From: Glebionis coronaria
Taxonomy: Eukaryota; Streptophyta; Magnoliopsida; Asterales; Asteraceae
DNA: 64,000 nt
NCBI GenBank assembly: GCA_025667525.1
Contig: CM046877.1
Span: 294,000,364 to 294,064,363 of the forward strand
Reading direction: 5' to 3'
Below are positions 34,036-46,600 of this stretch, one piece after another. The notes under the pieces are model-generated. The model was given only the letters and a program-made list of their open reading frames with translations. It did not search any database and was not told where the DNA came from. Position 1 is the stretch's first letter. The number at the start of each line of letters is the position of its first letter. Made by a program: the position numbers and the translations under genes.

Positions 34036-34048
34036 GACTAGGGGGACA
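34036..34048 (+). other. Tat1 polypurine tract
   Basis: GACTAGGGGGACA immediately precedes the LTR start TGATGACG. Tat2 has the same G-run at its LTR (56097-56108, other strand). Confidence 0.75.
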
Positions 34049-34623
34049 TGATGACGTATAGTCTCCAGCCGGGTCATGAACCCGGCCCACGGGTACTACC
34101 CGTATCCGGCCCATCACAGATGGGTGGGAATAATGTCATTTAAGCTTATGGGCTTGGATGAACAGTAACCGCACACACGTGTACGACCCACGGCCCGGCA
34201 TGACCGGTGCAGGGTTAGACAGAATCATATTCTATCTCTGAATGTGATTTACTCCAAAGAAGGAGATATCCACTCACCATAATTAGAAGATAACAATCAA
34301 TATAATTCTGGTGTTTATCTCTTCCTTGGGGCCAAAGCATCAGTGACAGCGCATTAGGGTTTCACTGCCTATAAAAGGAACCCCCAAGGGTTCCACAAAG
34401 GTATTACGTCCTATACTCTCAACTCACATATAACCCTAACCGATTACTTACTCTCACGCCGGAGTCTAATCGTGGGAAACCCTCCCACGGTAAGCCTAAC
34501 GCGTGTTGTTTAGTATGCAGGATCCCAACCAAACAGTTCACTTGGTGCAGGAGTCGGAGCCCAGCCAACCCGAACTAAGCCTAATTTGGGTCTAGCAAGG
34601 ATCACCCAACTTTTGCATCAACA
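34049..34623 (+). repeat. Tat1 3' LTR
   Basis: 575 bp from TGATGACG to CATCAACA. TATAAAAG at 34370-34377 is the likely core promoter. Followed by the duplicated target GCAAC. Similar to the Tat2 LTR (55553-56096, other strand). Confidence 0.9.
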
Positions 34624-34678
34624 GCAACCACAAGTGGCCTTTTATTCATTTAACGCCATCGTCTCTCAATTCTAATGG
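34624..34678 (-). pseudogene. Tek1 integrase start, right of Tat1
   Basis: The minus strand reads LELRDDGVK...KGHLWLP, which continues into the integrase zinc region at 16678 once Tat1 is removed. This supports GCAAC as a true target duplication. Confidence 0.6.
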
Positions 34679-34679
34679 T

Positions 34680-35275
34680 TCACATCAGCCGCGGACCCCT
34701 TTTATTATCTATATTATCCTTTTTACAAGCATAGGCTATTTTTAAATTGTTCGGAAATTTATTTTGCTTATTCATTATTAAAGAACACATCCTAATTGAT
34801 TCTTTATCATTTTTACATAATGCGTCAGTATTTACATTCATCTTTCCTGATGAAATAATTATCATATCTACAATTTACTCAGAAATTCTTTCTTCATATT
34901 TTCTAAGTTTTAGTTTCGTCTCAACTATTATTTTTATCAGTTTTGCTCAATCCGACGTTTAAAGCGTCGATAAATATTTCAAGTAATTAAATAATAAATA
35001 TTCAATTTTTATGAAACGTAAACGTATAAAGTTTTAAATTTTCTCAGTTCGACCAACTTTATAAAAATGTTCAAAATAAATCTGAATTTAATTAACAAGA
35101 TTTTTGTTGATTTATTAAAATAATTAATAAGATCCGTAAATGTTCGAAAAATCTTTGTTTATACTTCGGTCAAAATTTTCTTAGTTGAAAAGCAAAAATT
35201 GTCGTTTGAAATTTCAATTCATGGTTTAAATGTTTTCCTCAATCCTTCTTAGGTTGTTTTGAGGTATGCACAAAC
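34680..35275 (-). other. AT-rich segment in Tek1, possible truncated LTR
   Basis: This replaces the expected RNase H coding. It is AT-rich, without coding signal, and its right edge ...GTATGCACA is followed by AACATTTACCCCTAAAC, the same polypurine-like sequence (reverse complement) found at the inner edge of the Tek1 3' LTR. A fragment of a second chromovirus LTR is likely but not proven. Confidence 0.4.
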
Positions 35276-35579
35276 ATTTACCCCTAAACAGGAGTTTTGT
35301 TAAATGACTTTGGTATAAGGAAATAATCCCTCAAAAGTTCTTTTTGATAAAACATTTGTAAAAACATATTTGCACTTTTCTTTTTGGTATAACCTTAAGC
35401 CTTAATGGCTCTATTCTTTGAAAATTCAATATAGATTCCATTATCTTATTAACCACACGGTCAATTCAAGTAGAGGATTAAGTCTTAAATCACATGTTAA
35501 ATACTCAAGGTACAAGTTTTTATTGTTCGGCCAATTCAAGGCAATCTATAAATAGTTATTAACTCATTCTTATTCTTAT

Positions 35580-35910
35580 AAACAAACAAATGGTCCTTAA
35601 TGGTCACAATCATGAATTTATCAAATTACAGCCTACACACGTGATTCACCAAATTTATGAATACTATAGGTGCATTGTCAATCCAAACGATATCACGTGA
35701 AACTTATAATGTTCATTACAAGTTCTGGATGTAGTGATTGGAATAGATAATCTTTTTCGCGGACGCGAAGTTGATGATAACCATGCCGTGAATAAAATCT
35801 TTAGAACATACGCAAGAACCTTGTAAATGATCGAACAATCTATCATCTTGGGTAGTGGATATAGATTTTAATCGTCAATTTACTTAGTTCACGGTAATCA
35901 ATAAACATAA
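35580..35910 (-). pseudogene. Tek1 reverse transcriptase remnant
   Basis: The minus strand translation gives FIDYRELSKLTIK at 35906-35868, then HYPR-ID, LQGS, and FGLT-like pieces in shifting frames. The position expected for the catalytic FIDD box (about 35595) reads TIKD. Clearly a dead chromovirus reverse transcriptase. Confidence 0.72.
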
Positions 35911-38740
35911 GGAATGATAACACCATAGCTCTTCATGAGGACGAGCTTGCTAGAATAAAAGTTTTCTCCGACAACTCTCTCAGTTGTACGGTAACTCTTT
36001 CGATTCAGATGGTGTTGATGTACAGTGCACATGACACAGGTATAGCACCGGGAATATAATCAATACCAATTTCAACTTTCCTTAATGGCAAAAGTCTAGG
36101 TAACAAATACCTCCTAAAGTTTTAGATAACGGAAACATCTTTTAATAAATTTACTTTTAGTTCTTTCTAGATTACGAGATCTATGATCAGTTCATAACCA
36201 TTCATGGTATAAATTTCAAGTCTAAAAGCAGGATATGGTCATCCATCAAGAATTAATTAGATCACTTTTGATAATCAACATCTTATTATATAGGGGAATT
36301 CTACTCGAGTTCCCATCAATTAAGACAATGTCGTCATGTCATAATCAATCAATCTATTCTACTGGCACTATCAACTTTCCAGTTTCATTGTCGTTGATAA
36401 GATGTGAACTTCTCAAAAGACTAATAATAACTCATGATCCTTCACAAATTTAAGGATATATGGCGACACAGCTACCATTAAAAAGAGTAAGGTCAACGCA
36501 TAATCTACGCGATAGAATTTCAAATCAGATACAGACGAAAACATTAACGAATATGAGTCTATCCCATGTTTTCATAATTTGAGTATGCATTCGAAATCTC
36601 CTCGGATCGTTACCCAGGTCATTCAAATGAAATCTTAATCAAAAGAAATGATAGGAACGTCGATACATCCAATCGGGTATCAACACTCGGTAATCAGATA
36701 CTTTTCCTAAGAACCTCACTACGAAAGAATTGGACAAGAAATAGAATATCAATTGTCAATTAAGACAATATCCACAGATGAGTAAATTCGACTCAAAAGA
36801 ATAAATGGTACGGGCACATATGTAGGTGTCTCTAACAATATGTCCCTGTTTTTGCACTTCTTGCAGATCTCATAAAATTTTATCTTTCACAGCTTCAAAA
36901 AAAAGATTTAGTGTGTATTAATAATTTCATGGTGACTACTAATCAGCCTTGCATGGTCCCTTCCAAATTGTATGTAGGCGCGCAACTATATACAATTTCA
37001 AGATTAACGATGTAATACTCAGTTCGTCAAAATTTTATCATCATGTTTATAATAAAAACATTTTCATGCTTAATTCTTAAATAAGAATCAAGAATAAATT
37101 TACAAAGATTTTCTTTTTTATGAAAACAATTAAGTTTTCCAAGGTGTTCTATAACCAACTTCATTTCGATAACGATTATTTATAAGTCTCACTTTAAACA
37201 ATCCATATGGTGATGAAAACCCAATTTTTCTCAAGGGATATTGTTTTAACTTATAAAAACAACTAGTGATCTGCAAAGGAGTGATGAAAAGTTGTTCACC
37301 AAGAACTAACTACAATATAATAGGAAATAAGCTTAGCCAAATAATCATGAGGTTCATGACCTCGATGGCACTCAAAAAGAATAATCCACAACGTAACTCA
37401 ATTTGAGATGAGTACTTGTTCATTGGTTGCATCACTAATGCGAGCATTAGGATGAAGCAATAAAAGATAGATAACATCGATACATGTAGGATTTAGCAAT
37501 CAATGGTAGTCTTTTCATTAATCACAAACAAGTCAAAATTGTACCGTAACACATTATGTGTCACTATGTCATACAATTCTAAGAACTCATCCTACCAACT
37601 TATGTCTCAGTTAAGTTAGGGATTATTTTTAAAATATACCACAATGAATACTAATCTACAAGAGTCATTAGGTGTTCCACCTGTCTCGGAAGATCCATCG
37701 GCCCCAATTCAGAAGAAGATTTCTTCAATTTATTTATTGGACACTGGGCATCCTCGTTAGTGGACAATGGCTTAGGAACAACCCTTAACACAAACTAACA
37801 ATCACTTAAAACCTTATAATTCAATTACAGGACTTAACGACTTCCTCTTATCAATCTCATATTCCATACGGGTTAAATTTTTACTTCATTCAAGTTTTCA
37901 GTCAACTTATACTCAATTCGATATCCTACCTCATTCTACAATACTTTCAACCTTATTCATAAACCTTAAAAGGGCAATAAAAGCACGATATGAACAACGC
38001 TTAATTTCCAATCCTATAGCTCTTACAACAATAGTTATCAGATGAGTCACTAGTATGAAATGACTCACACATTCAATTAGACTTATCGGAAAGGTATTAG
38101 TGGCATGAGGCTTTTGGGTAAAGGCTCCAATGACAGCCTCAAGTGCAACATTCACCCTTTCGATTTCAATTTTAAGAATTGGTTGACAACGAATCAGATG
38201 ACACCTTTCCAGGTGGTAACATTTTGTCAAACTCCACTCTATAAGGAAAGATCGTCATGGCATCGATATCAGATTTAATCTCGCCAATTCTTCTCTAATA
38301 TCATAATCAACTACTATCAACATTCCTACGAATATCAACCATTTTGTTGGGATCATAAATATCCACAACTTGGTTTAGATCTGGAATAGCTAGATTTCCT
38401 ACAGGAATAGCTTAGATTAATTTACTAGGGGATTTAGGGTTCCTTGTGACAATCCACGTTGTATAAATACCTCGTATAAATATTAAAATAATCATCAAAC
38501 AATCATGTAATCAAATTACATCATATATATATATATATATAATCCAAGTTATATATATATATATATATATATTAAAATAACACTTCTCAGTCTGGCCTTG
38601 TTGGTAACTCGGGAATTCTTCGGCACCGTTATAGTCAAAAGATTTTTAGACATTTTTAGAAAAATGTTTATAGTTAAAATATTTTCAAAAGTTTTATTCA
38701 AAACCTTGGTTTTAAAAATCTTTCGTTCTCTATAACGAGA
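35911..38740 (-). other. Tek1 decayed gag/protease region and leader
   Basis: About 2.8 kb that should hold gag, protease and the start of reverse transcriptase. I see no frame longer than about 100 residues and no motif I can name with confidence; stops are frequent on both strands. The last 300 bases (about 38440-38740) are the leader, with two TA runs. Confidence 0.5.
38523..38572. repeat. (TA)n microsatellites
   Basis: Two TA runs (about 38523-38541 and 38551-38572) separated by ATCCAAGT-like sequence in the Tek1 leader. A similar run occurs in Tek2 at 54955-54974. Confidence 0.9.
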
Positions 38741-38752
38741 GCTCTGGTACCA
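38741..38752 (-). other. Tek1 primer binding site (tRNA-Met type)
   Basis: GCTCTGGTACCA is the reverse complement of TGGTACCAGAGC, one base from the TGGTATCAGAGC site used by many chromoviruses. The LTR begins three bases further at 38756. Confidence 0.75.
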
Positions 38753-38755
38753 AAC

Positions 38756-41700
38756 TGTAACACCCCCAAATTTACACAATTCAATACATCAGAAGACTCG
38801 TTGGTGTTACGGGATAGCACATTACTCACATCATAGACAACGCTTAAAAATCGCGTCGTTTAATAGTAAAGCATTTCCATTCATATATATCAAAGTTACA
38901 TAGGTCCCAAGTCATTGTATTTCATACAAGTTTATAAAGAATTTGAATGGAAATTATTATTTAAGTGCGGGCCATGAATTCTTGTTGTCTTCCCGAGAAT
39001 TACCTTCAAGTACTTGAGATAAAACATGTTAAAAGAAAAGGTAAGCGATAACACCGAGTGAGGTCATAGAGTTGAATGAAAACCATTAATATATCATCGG
39101 TATATATTTATTACCGAAAATCATTTTGTACAAATCTTTATAATAGGCCATAAAATAGCCAAAGTCATTTTATGCAAATCCTTATCAAAAATCATAATAT
39201 AGGCTTTCGCCTTCAAAATCATGATACGAACCATTGTCGTTAAAAACATCATACAATACGTTTTATAACGTTAAATAAAAATCGCTATATGAATATGGTT
39301 ATGTAAAACCAAAACACGAACATAAAATCAATAATAAGACCCCGTATTTCTAGTCAGGCAATGTATCGTAATTCAGTGCGTGCAACAGTATTTCGTTATT
39401 TGGATTATTATAAGCCGCATGGCATTGTTACCTTACTATAACAAACAACAGGTAGCTAACCCGAAACTCATTGTCCCATCTAAATTAGCGTGTCGTCACA
39501 ATAATCACGCTTGTGTAAATCTTCTCATACATAAATTCGCTTACCAATCAATGTGGCATGACGGGGATCAACCGTCAAGGCGCGAACTGGGGTGATCGTC
39601 CCCAAATAGTACTATTATATGAATAAGCGTCTACCAAATCCCGGTAGTTCACAATTCATGCTAATGGGACTTTTAGTGACATAACCTAACTTTAATAATC
39701 CATTTTATCTCATTATCGGGTCATATAATCATTCATCGGGTCATACAATCATTCGGGTCCAAATCAATAAACAAACAATCGGGACAACTTGTGTCCTATT
39801 TTATCAAAACTAACATGTTATCTCCCTCGCGGGTTTATAAAACATTTAATAAAAACATTTAAAAGAGTGCGAGGCTATGAACTCACGTTGATGTGGGAAG
39901 GCGGTTATCGTCGATTTGGATGTACGGTACGTGCTTCAGTCACGGAAACCTAGACAAATAATACTCGTCTTAGACTTTTGTCCAATGACTTTATCAAAAT
40001 AACAATTATGTATATATATGATGACTTTATACATATGATGATGATCAAGTGGGTTTATATATTCTCATTTACTCATTTTTGTGTTATGTGTTGACAACTT
40101 TTATATTAGTTTACTAGTTTTACCTATTTACATGTTTTAGGTCCAATAAGCCTTTTATAAGTCCATTAATTTGTATTAATCCATTTTATACTTTTGTTAT
40201 CAGTATTATACTTTACATGTTGGGCACAAGTGGGTTAAGCCCAATAAGTAAATTTATAAGTGTTTTACTAACTAGTCGGGTTTATAGTCCAATAAGGCTA
40301 CTTTGGCCCGTTAATGTCTATATGTTGTAAAGTTCGGGCTTTATCGGTTTTTACTTGTATTAAGTACTTATATATCAGTATATGACTTTTAAAAAGTTTA
40401 CATTAGACGGGTCCGATCGTCTAAGTTTTAATTGACGAAAAACGTCAATTTTACGGTATTAGCCGAAAAGACGTAAAAATCATGTTTATAGTTTTTATAA
40501 CTTATAAAACTTACCAAACTACCATTTTTATAAAATGTCCATTTATTTATCCTTATACGTATTTCTATAAATGAAATATATAAGTTAGTGAGTTTTAATT
40601 CACATTTTATACTATATTTATTTGAGTGCTTATATAATAATATTAAACTTTAATTTCACAAAACCAGTCCTAAATTTTAGGTTCACTAAAATGTCCATAT
40701 CTAGAGTTCTATAACGATATAGGACCTCAAATCTTTATCACAGAAACTAAATGATATGTGCTTCATTTTATTCCTGTATAGCTACTGATGAATCAACCTC
40801 TAAATATTTTAATAAATTCGTCCAATACAGTGTAGGCAGATTTGCACTCTAAACTTATTTTGATCATATCTCACTCATTTTTATGATTCCATTGCATGGC
40901 CAACTATCACATGTGTATAATACCTAATACTTACTGTATATTGATTCCACTTTACTATTTTATCAGTTTAACATTTGGTTACTTACTGTTTTTATACAGC
41001 CATCATTTTAAGCATGATTTTAACCTTGTTACCTATGGTTTTTCATCTCTTTAATCATATTTATCAACACTTGATCCCCACACAATATTTTTATCATCAT
41101 ATATTCATCATATACATATATAATAAGAAAGAAAATACATGATTACATAATCAAAATAACAAGAGGATGAGAAGAACAATCTTTATACCACCAAGGTTGT
41201 GTAGTTTATGATCAAGGCTTGGATTTTGATGGAAGAACTTGTGATAGATCAACACCAACTTTAAAGACCACCAATATTTGTAAACTTCTTGTAGAAATAA
41301 GCCCTTGGACATCACCAAATCTTCTTCTTGGATGTTAAAATCACCACCAATCAATAGAGCTTGAAAAGGGCTTCATCATATGTGTGAATAACATAGGATT
41401 TTATGGTTAAATTTGATCAAATGAGGGTGTTAAGGGGTGATATGGGACGAATTTAGAGAGAGAGGAAGGAGATTTGTGTGAGATTTTCATGGAGAAAATG
41501 AAGCTAGTGGTTTTGGGAGAATGGTTTTTGATGTTGGTAGCTTACTTTGTAAGCTCCAAGTTAACAAGTGTTAACTTGTTAGTTGAAATTTTTGACACAT
41601 CATGGAGTGAGGTGTAGCTAGTTTTGCCGTCCCATATTGGGGGTGGGGCAAAAGTGGTTTTGTCTCATCCCCAATTATTTACGGGTACTCCTCGATTCTA

Positions 41701-42174
41701 GTTTCCTCAATTTGTGTTCCCTCGGGTCGTTTTACAAAAAAGGTTTTTATAAATTATGAATCAACGGCACAAAACGAATCTAATAAAAATTGTCTCATCA
41801 AAAACGGAGTTCGAAAACGTAAATACGTAATCCTAAGGTTTCCAGTTTAGTCGTAAAGGACGTTAAATTATAATCGTAAGTTCTAATCTTTTCTCGTAAA
41901 TTTGTGAGTTTATGAACCAACACAAATTTAAAATTCCAAAATAATATTCACGGATAAATTTATTTCCCGAAATGTCGGATTATCACTAAAACGATGTATG
42001 TAAACGTAAGCACGTAACGTGGAATCCTCCAGTTTAGACGTAGTCGATGCTACTTCAAGACGTAAATCCAAATTTCTTCCCATAAATGAGTGGGTTCATA
42101 ATATAACATTAAAATAATGTTTTTAAATAATATTAGAGAATAAAATATCAACCATAAATTGACGGATTGTCACA
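38756..42174 (-). repeat. Tek1 5' LTR, complete
   Basis: 3419 bp, TGTAACACCCCC...GGATTGTCACA on the plus strand. The right 2.1 kb matches 13248-15386. The left end resembles Tek2 at 54531. Long LTRs beginning this way are typical of Tekay elements. I see no coding. The flank CATTT (42175-42179) would be one copy of the target duplication. Confidence 0.88.
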
Positions 42175-42991
42175 CATTTCTTTGTCAAAAAAAAGATATT
42201 CCACAAAAAGTCCACCAAGGGACTCGAACCCGTGACCTCACGGACAGTTACCCAGCGTGTTAACCATCTCACCTAGTTGCCTGTTTTGGTTATCTTACCA
42301 ATTCAGTTATTATTATCGTATTATTGCTAGTTGTCAGTTTTAGAAAGTGATTTATTTACATAGTTTTTATTTTATTACAATTTAAATCATTTTAATTTGT
42401 TTTATTAAGTTTACAAATAAATAAATAATAAAAAATAAAAAAAATAAAAAAAATAAAAATGTTTTATTAATTTTATAGATTTAATTAGTTATTAAAAATT
42501 AGTTTGGTAATAAATTAGATTTTAATTTAATTAGTTTTTATAAAAAATTAGTTTTTTAAATATAGTAGATTTAAAAATAGATTTTCTTTAAAAGTTACTT
42601 TAAATTGATTTAATTAAAATTTAGATTTAGAGTAAATTTTAAATAGTTTTAAATAGTTTTATTTTTAAATAGTTTAAATAGTTTTATATTTTAAATAATT
42701 GTCTATTAGATTTTAATAATGGGGGAACGATTCATGCACTTAGGATTTAATTAATTTAAAAATTGGTAGAAGTAATTTTAGTTTAAAAACCGAAAACCCA
42801 TTCAAATCAATTGTCCAAATCGAAACAAAACGTCTCAAATTCACTCGATCTTCGTGTACAACGAACTTCGATCATCAAAATGTTTAATTAAATCCGTCTT
42901 TGGTAAATTTTAGTCTATTACTTTTTCCTAAAGGTAATTTTCTATTTTACCCTATAACGTATCTAATTAATATACATTCCTCGACACATCA
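42175..42991 (+). repeat. Ath3 5' LTR, 3' portion
   Basis: Ends TCGACACATCA, like the 3' LTR end at 52115. Highly AT-rich in the middle (about 42340-42720). It differs from its partner by scattered substitutions and small indels, more than the Ath2 LTRs differ, so this is an older element. Confidence 0.88.
42211..42281 (-). other. tRNA-derived sequence with Pol III A and B boxes in the Ath3 5' LTR
   Basis: On the minus strand TAGGTGAGATGG (42275-42264) fits an A box and GGTTCGAGTCC (42230-42220) is an exact B box, 34 bases apart and followed by T-runs. The surrounding sequence resembles a tRNA T arm but I cannot fold a complete tRNA, so it is more likely a tRNA relic or short SINE inside the LTR than a working tRNA gene. 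Confidence 0.55.
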
Positions 42992-42997
42992 AAAATT

Positions 42998-43015
42998 TTG
43001 GCGCCGCTGCCGGGG
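42998..43015 (+). other. Ath3 primer binding site (tRNA-Asp)
   Basis: TGGCGCCGCTGCCGGGGA matches 17 of 18 bases of the tRNA-Asp site. The gap to the LTR end is 6 bases, longer than the 2 in Ath1 and Ath2. Confidence 0.85.
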
Positions 43016-43691
43016 ATCTTGTTTACGATTCGTCTTGTGGAGATTTATTGATCGTTGATTTGAAGATCCTTTCCGTCCTCGGAAAGTTTTGTTATTTTTC
43101 TATTATATATAGTATGTATCGTTTTTCGTGTTTTTTGTGATTAATATATTATATTACGTAGAACAATAAATTTAACTACTTCCAAATAAGACCTTAGTTG
43201 GGATTTCATCACCTAGGTATTATATTCGAATCCAAAACGAAAAAAGGAAAAATAGATAAATACTAATAAAAAGTTTGAACTCGTTTTTACAAACTATAAG
43301 GTGGGTATAAGGCGACGAGCTATAAAAGACCGTCTAAGGAAAAAGGTTTGTAAGTTCTTTGTGCCACCTCGTTTCCCCGCTTGCTTGTGTGTATATTAAG
43401 AGGGACGACCGATTATTGGTTTGCCAACTCAAGTAGTATTATATCTTATTTTTGTAGTTTACTTATTGAACCTCGAGACGTTTAGGTTTTCACCTATCGT
43501 TTCAAAGTCGACCGAGGGTAGATTACTTCCATAGTAATTATCCTTATTCCTTGTTTTTTTATCAATCTTTTGATTGAGTAATACCAAATAAAAATACCAA
43601 AAATAATCTTCTTCTTGTCTAATTTCTTTTCTCTAGTCCTCTAAAATTCTTGTTACTTTGGTTTATGTAATTAAGATCTTCTCGACTTTAG
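43016..43691 (+). other. Ath3 untranslated leader
   Basis: About 680 bases of AT-rich sequence between primer site and gag. No coding seen, and no close match to the Ath1/Ath2 leader. Confidence 0.6.
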
Positions 43692-46600
43692 ATTGATTAC
43701 AATAGGCTTGAAAAGATTCCTCGTAGAAATAGAAATCGTCAACAACGAATAGTGGAACCCGAGCTTCCACCTATTGTTGTAGAGATGGCCGATAACCGAA
43801 CAATGGAGGAATTGCTCTGTGCACCCACCGAAGGGTATGGGGAAGCAATCGTTGTGCCGGCTATTTTGACGGATCATTTTGAGATTAAGACATGTCTTTT
43901 GTCGCTCATTCGTGCCGACCAATTTCGTGGCAATGAGACCGATAACCCGCACTCTCACATTCAGAATTTTCTTCGTATTACCTCGACTCTCAAGTTTAGA
44001 GATGTGCCGAATGACGCGATTAAGCTCATGCTTTTTTCGTACTCGCTCAAGGGTAACGCCAAGATTTGGTATGAGAAAGAACCACAGGGTTCGATTTTGA
44101 CATGGGATTATTTAGTGTCTAAGTTCATGAATTACTTCTTTCCACCATCCAAAACAACACACTTTAAGAACGAGATCACTAGATTTGAACAAAAAGTGCA
44201 TGAATCGTTTGGGGTTGCTTGGGAAAGGTTTAAAGATTTGTTAAGACAATGTCCACACCACGGTTTCTCGGAATTGCACCAAATCAATACTTTTTATAAT
44301 GGACTTAATATGGTTGAACAAGATTCTTTAAATGCCGCCGCGAGTGGTAATCTTTTAAGAAAAACTTCGAGAGATGCGTGGGGTATAATTGAGAATAAGT
44401 CTAGAGTGTAATATTCACGAAACACACCGGTTGTTTCAAATGTGAATTCATCTAATACCGAGATTGCTAGATTGGACTCTAAGATTGACACGATTGACAT
44501 TAGGAAGAATCCTCATGGAATGATTAATATGGTTGAGATTTTTTGTGTATCATGTGGTGGAGCACATCCGAATTATGCTTGTTAAACCATGGGGTTTGAT
44601 CAAGCTAGTGCTTTTGCCACGACGGGAACTTATGGCCCTAACGGTCAAGTTCCTCGTCAAAATCATGTTGCTCCACCGGGTTTTCCACTGGTTCAAAATA
44701 GGTACAACAATGTAAACTATGGGAATAATTTTAACCGTGGTAACCAAGGGAATTTTAATCAAGGAAATGGGTTTAATGCTAATCAAAACAATCAAGTTTT
44801 TCACAATAACCAAAATGATTTGTCAAGCTACATTAAAACCAATGAGGCAAATTTGAAAGCTTTTCAAAACAATATTCAAGGACAAATGGCAACTTTGAAA
44901 AATGAGTTTCAAAATACGATTAAGGGGCAAAATAACAAGATTGAGCATAATCAATAAAGACTTGAACAAAACCAAAACCGTTTTGAGCAAAAATTAGAGC
45001 GAAGTCAAATTCGTATGCAACAAAGTTTGGAACAAGGTCAAAACAAATTGCTTTAGATGTTTGAGGGATTTATGTCCAAACCATCCTCTTCTTCGGGTTT
45101 CTTACCTAGCAATACCATTCCAAACCCGAGGGGAGAGCTTAAGGCCATCATTGTTTATGATGATGATAATGTAGAAAGAGTGATTGAGCTTTAAATTCCA
45201 CCTAAAGAAACTTTTCTTGATGTTACCAAGGCTACTTTAAATGTGATTAGTACCTCGGTTTTCTTTGATTTCTTTCCCGAGAAATATAAAGATCCGAGTC
45301 AATTCTTGATACCTTGTGTTTTTGATGAGCTTGGGGAATGCAAAGCTCTAGCCGATCTAGGAGCTAGCATTAACGGAATGCCCTTAGCCTTTTGGAAGAC
45401 TCTTGAATATGAACCACTTAGTCTCACTCGAATGATCATTGAGCTTGCTAATGGTACCACCACCCATCCGGTTGGTATAGCGGAAAATATCATTGTTAAA
45501 GTGGGAGAGTTCATTTACCTTGCCGATTTTGCAATCGTTGATTATGAGACCAATCCTCGTGTGCCTATCATTTTATGACGACCATTTTTGTACACGGCTC
45601 AAGTTATAGTTGATATGAGAGAAGAGGAGATAAAATTGTTTTATGGGGATAAACATATTATTTTCAAACCGGAAAAAATTCCAAGATTTGTTTCTAAGAA
45701 ATTGGAAAATGTGAAACTTGTTAATCCTATTGAAAGTAACACAAACAAGGAATCTCTCTTTTACAAAGGTGATTTGCCAACTATGGAACCCTCATTTTGT
45801 GAAGTAGAAAAGTTAATTGCAAAGAAAGATGCTTGTTTTGGTGAATCATGTTGTAATATTATCTCGTCTCCACTCACTCCACACGAGGATGATAGTTCTA
45901 AGATTGAAAAGGAAACTGATGATTACCTTAGTGCACCATTTGATGCTAGTGAGTTTGATTGTGAGAATTTTGATCCCGAGGGAGATATTGCTTTAATTGA
46001 AAAATCATTGAAAATGGACTCATTTTCACTCTCTTCGAAGGACCAAATTGATGATCCTAAGGCACAATCTTCATTTGAAGAGCCTTTGGTTCCTAACTTC
46101 ACACCGAGTGAGGTTAGTGACTATTCGTTAGATAAGTTCGTTGATGAACTTGTTGATCCACTTCCACGGGGAAGTGAAGATGTTTTCGATCCTAAGATCG
46201 AGCGTGATTCTCATGTTTTACCTACCATTCTCGAGGAGTTCTCCAATTAACTTACTTCTAATGATAATGATGATCTTGTATTCGAGCGTGACATACTTGA
46301 TACTTTGTCGGATATTTCTTGTGATGACAAGATTAATGACACTTTTGTGACTAGCTCAAATCCTCTCTTTGAAGTTTCAATGAACAATAATCTATTGTTT
46401 CAAGAGGATTTTGAGAGCATCATTCCTCCTTCATCTCACAACCTTTGTGATGATGAGCTCTTCGTTAAGGAGTTTGATGAGTTACTTACCATAAACATTC
46501 CTTCGGAATTTGAGGAAGAGTATAATGACGGTGATGAAAATCTTTGGTTTGATCACACGATTTATTATGATGATAATGTTTACCCGGAAGGAGAAATTAC

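Larger units (their letters stand above)
16679..34623 (+). mobile_element. Tat1: Ty3/Gypsy Tat-lineage retrotransposon with antisense gene, split by Ath2
   Basis: Flanked by the perfect 5-bp duplication GCAAC (16674-16678 and 34624-34628). Order: a collapsed 5' LTR, primer site, gag-pol frame to 20866, Ath2 insertion (20867-28207), second RNase H and integrase to 29875, antisense gene (33463 to 30467), polypurine tract, 3' LTR (34049-34623). A second, archaeal-type RNase H domain after the usual one, and a spliced antisense gene, are Tat-lineage features as I know them. Without Ath2 and its duplicated target the element is about 10.6 kb. Confidence 0.92.
13248..42174 (-). mobile_element. Tek1: degenerate Tekay-like Ty3/Gypsy chromovirus carrying nested insertions
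   Basis: The two LTRs (13248-15386, cut by Cop1; 38756-42174, complete) share about 2.1 kb of closely similar sequence. The primer site at 38741-38752 and polypurine-like TTTAGGGGTAAATGC at the inner edge of the left LTR set the minus orientation. Decayed integrase (near 16400-16678 and 34624-34678) and reverse transcriptase (near 35580-35910) motifs identify a chromovirus-type pol. Tat1 splits the internal part at 16678/34624. The element is inserted into the Ath3 5' LTR after 42174. Confidence 0.82.

Noticed and set aside
38449..38470. LTR start TGTGACAATCC in the Tek1 leader
   Set aside because: Only 11 bases match the Tek1 LTR start on the opposite strand; no further LTR similarity or second boundary seen.
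42408..42720. A/T-rich runs as replication or matrix attachment sites
   Set aside because: Present in both Ath3 LTRs and explained by low-complexity LTR sequence; no specific motif.
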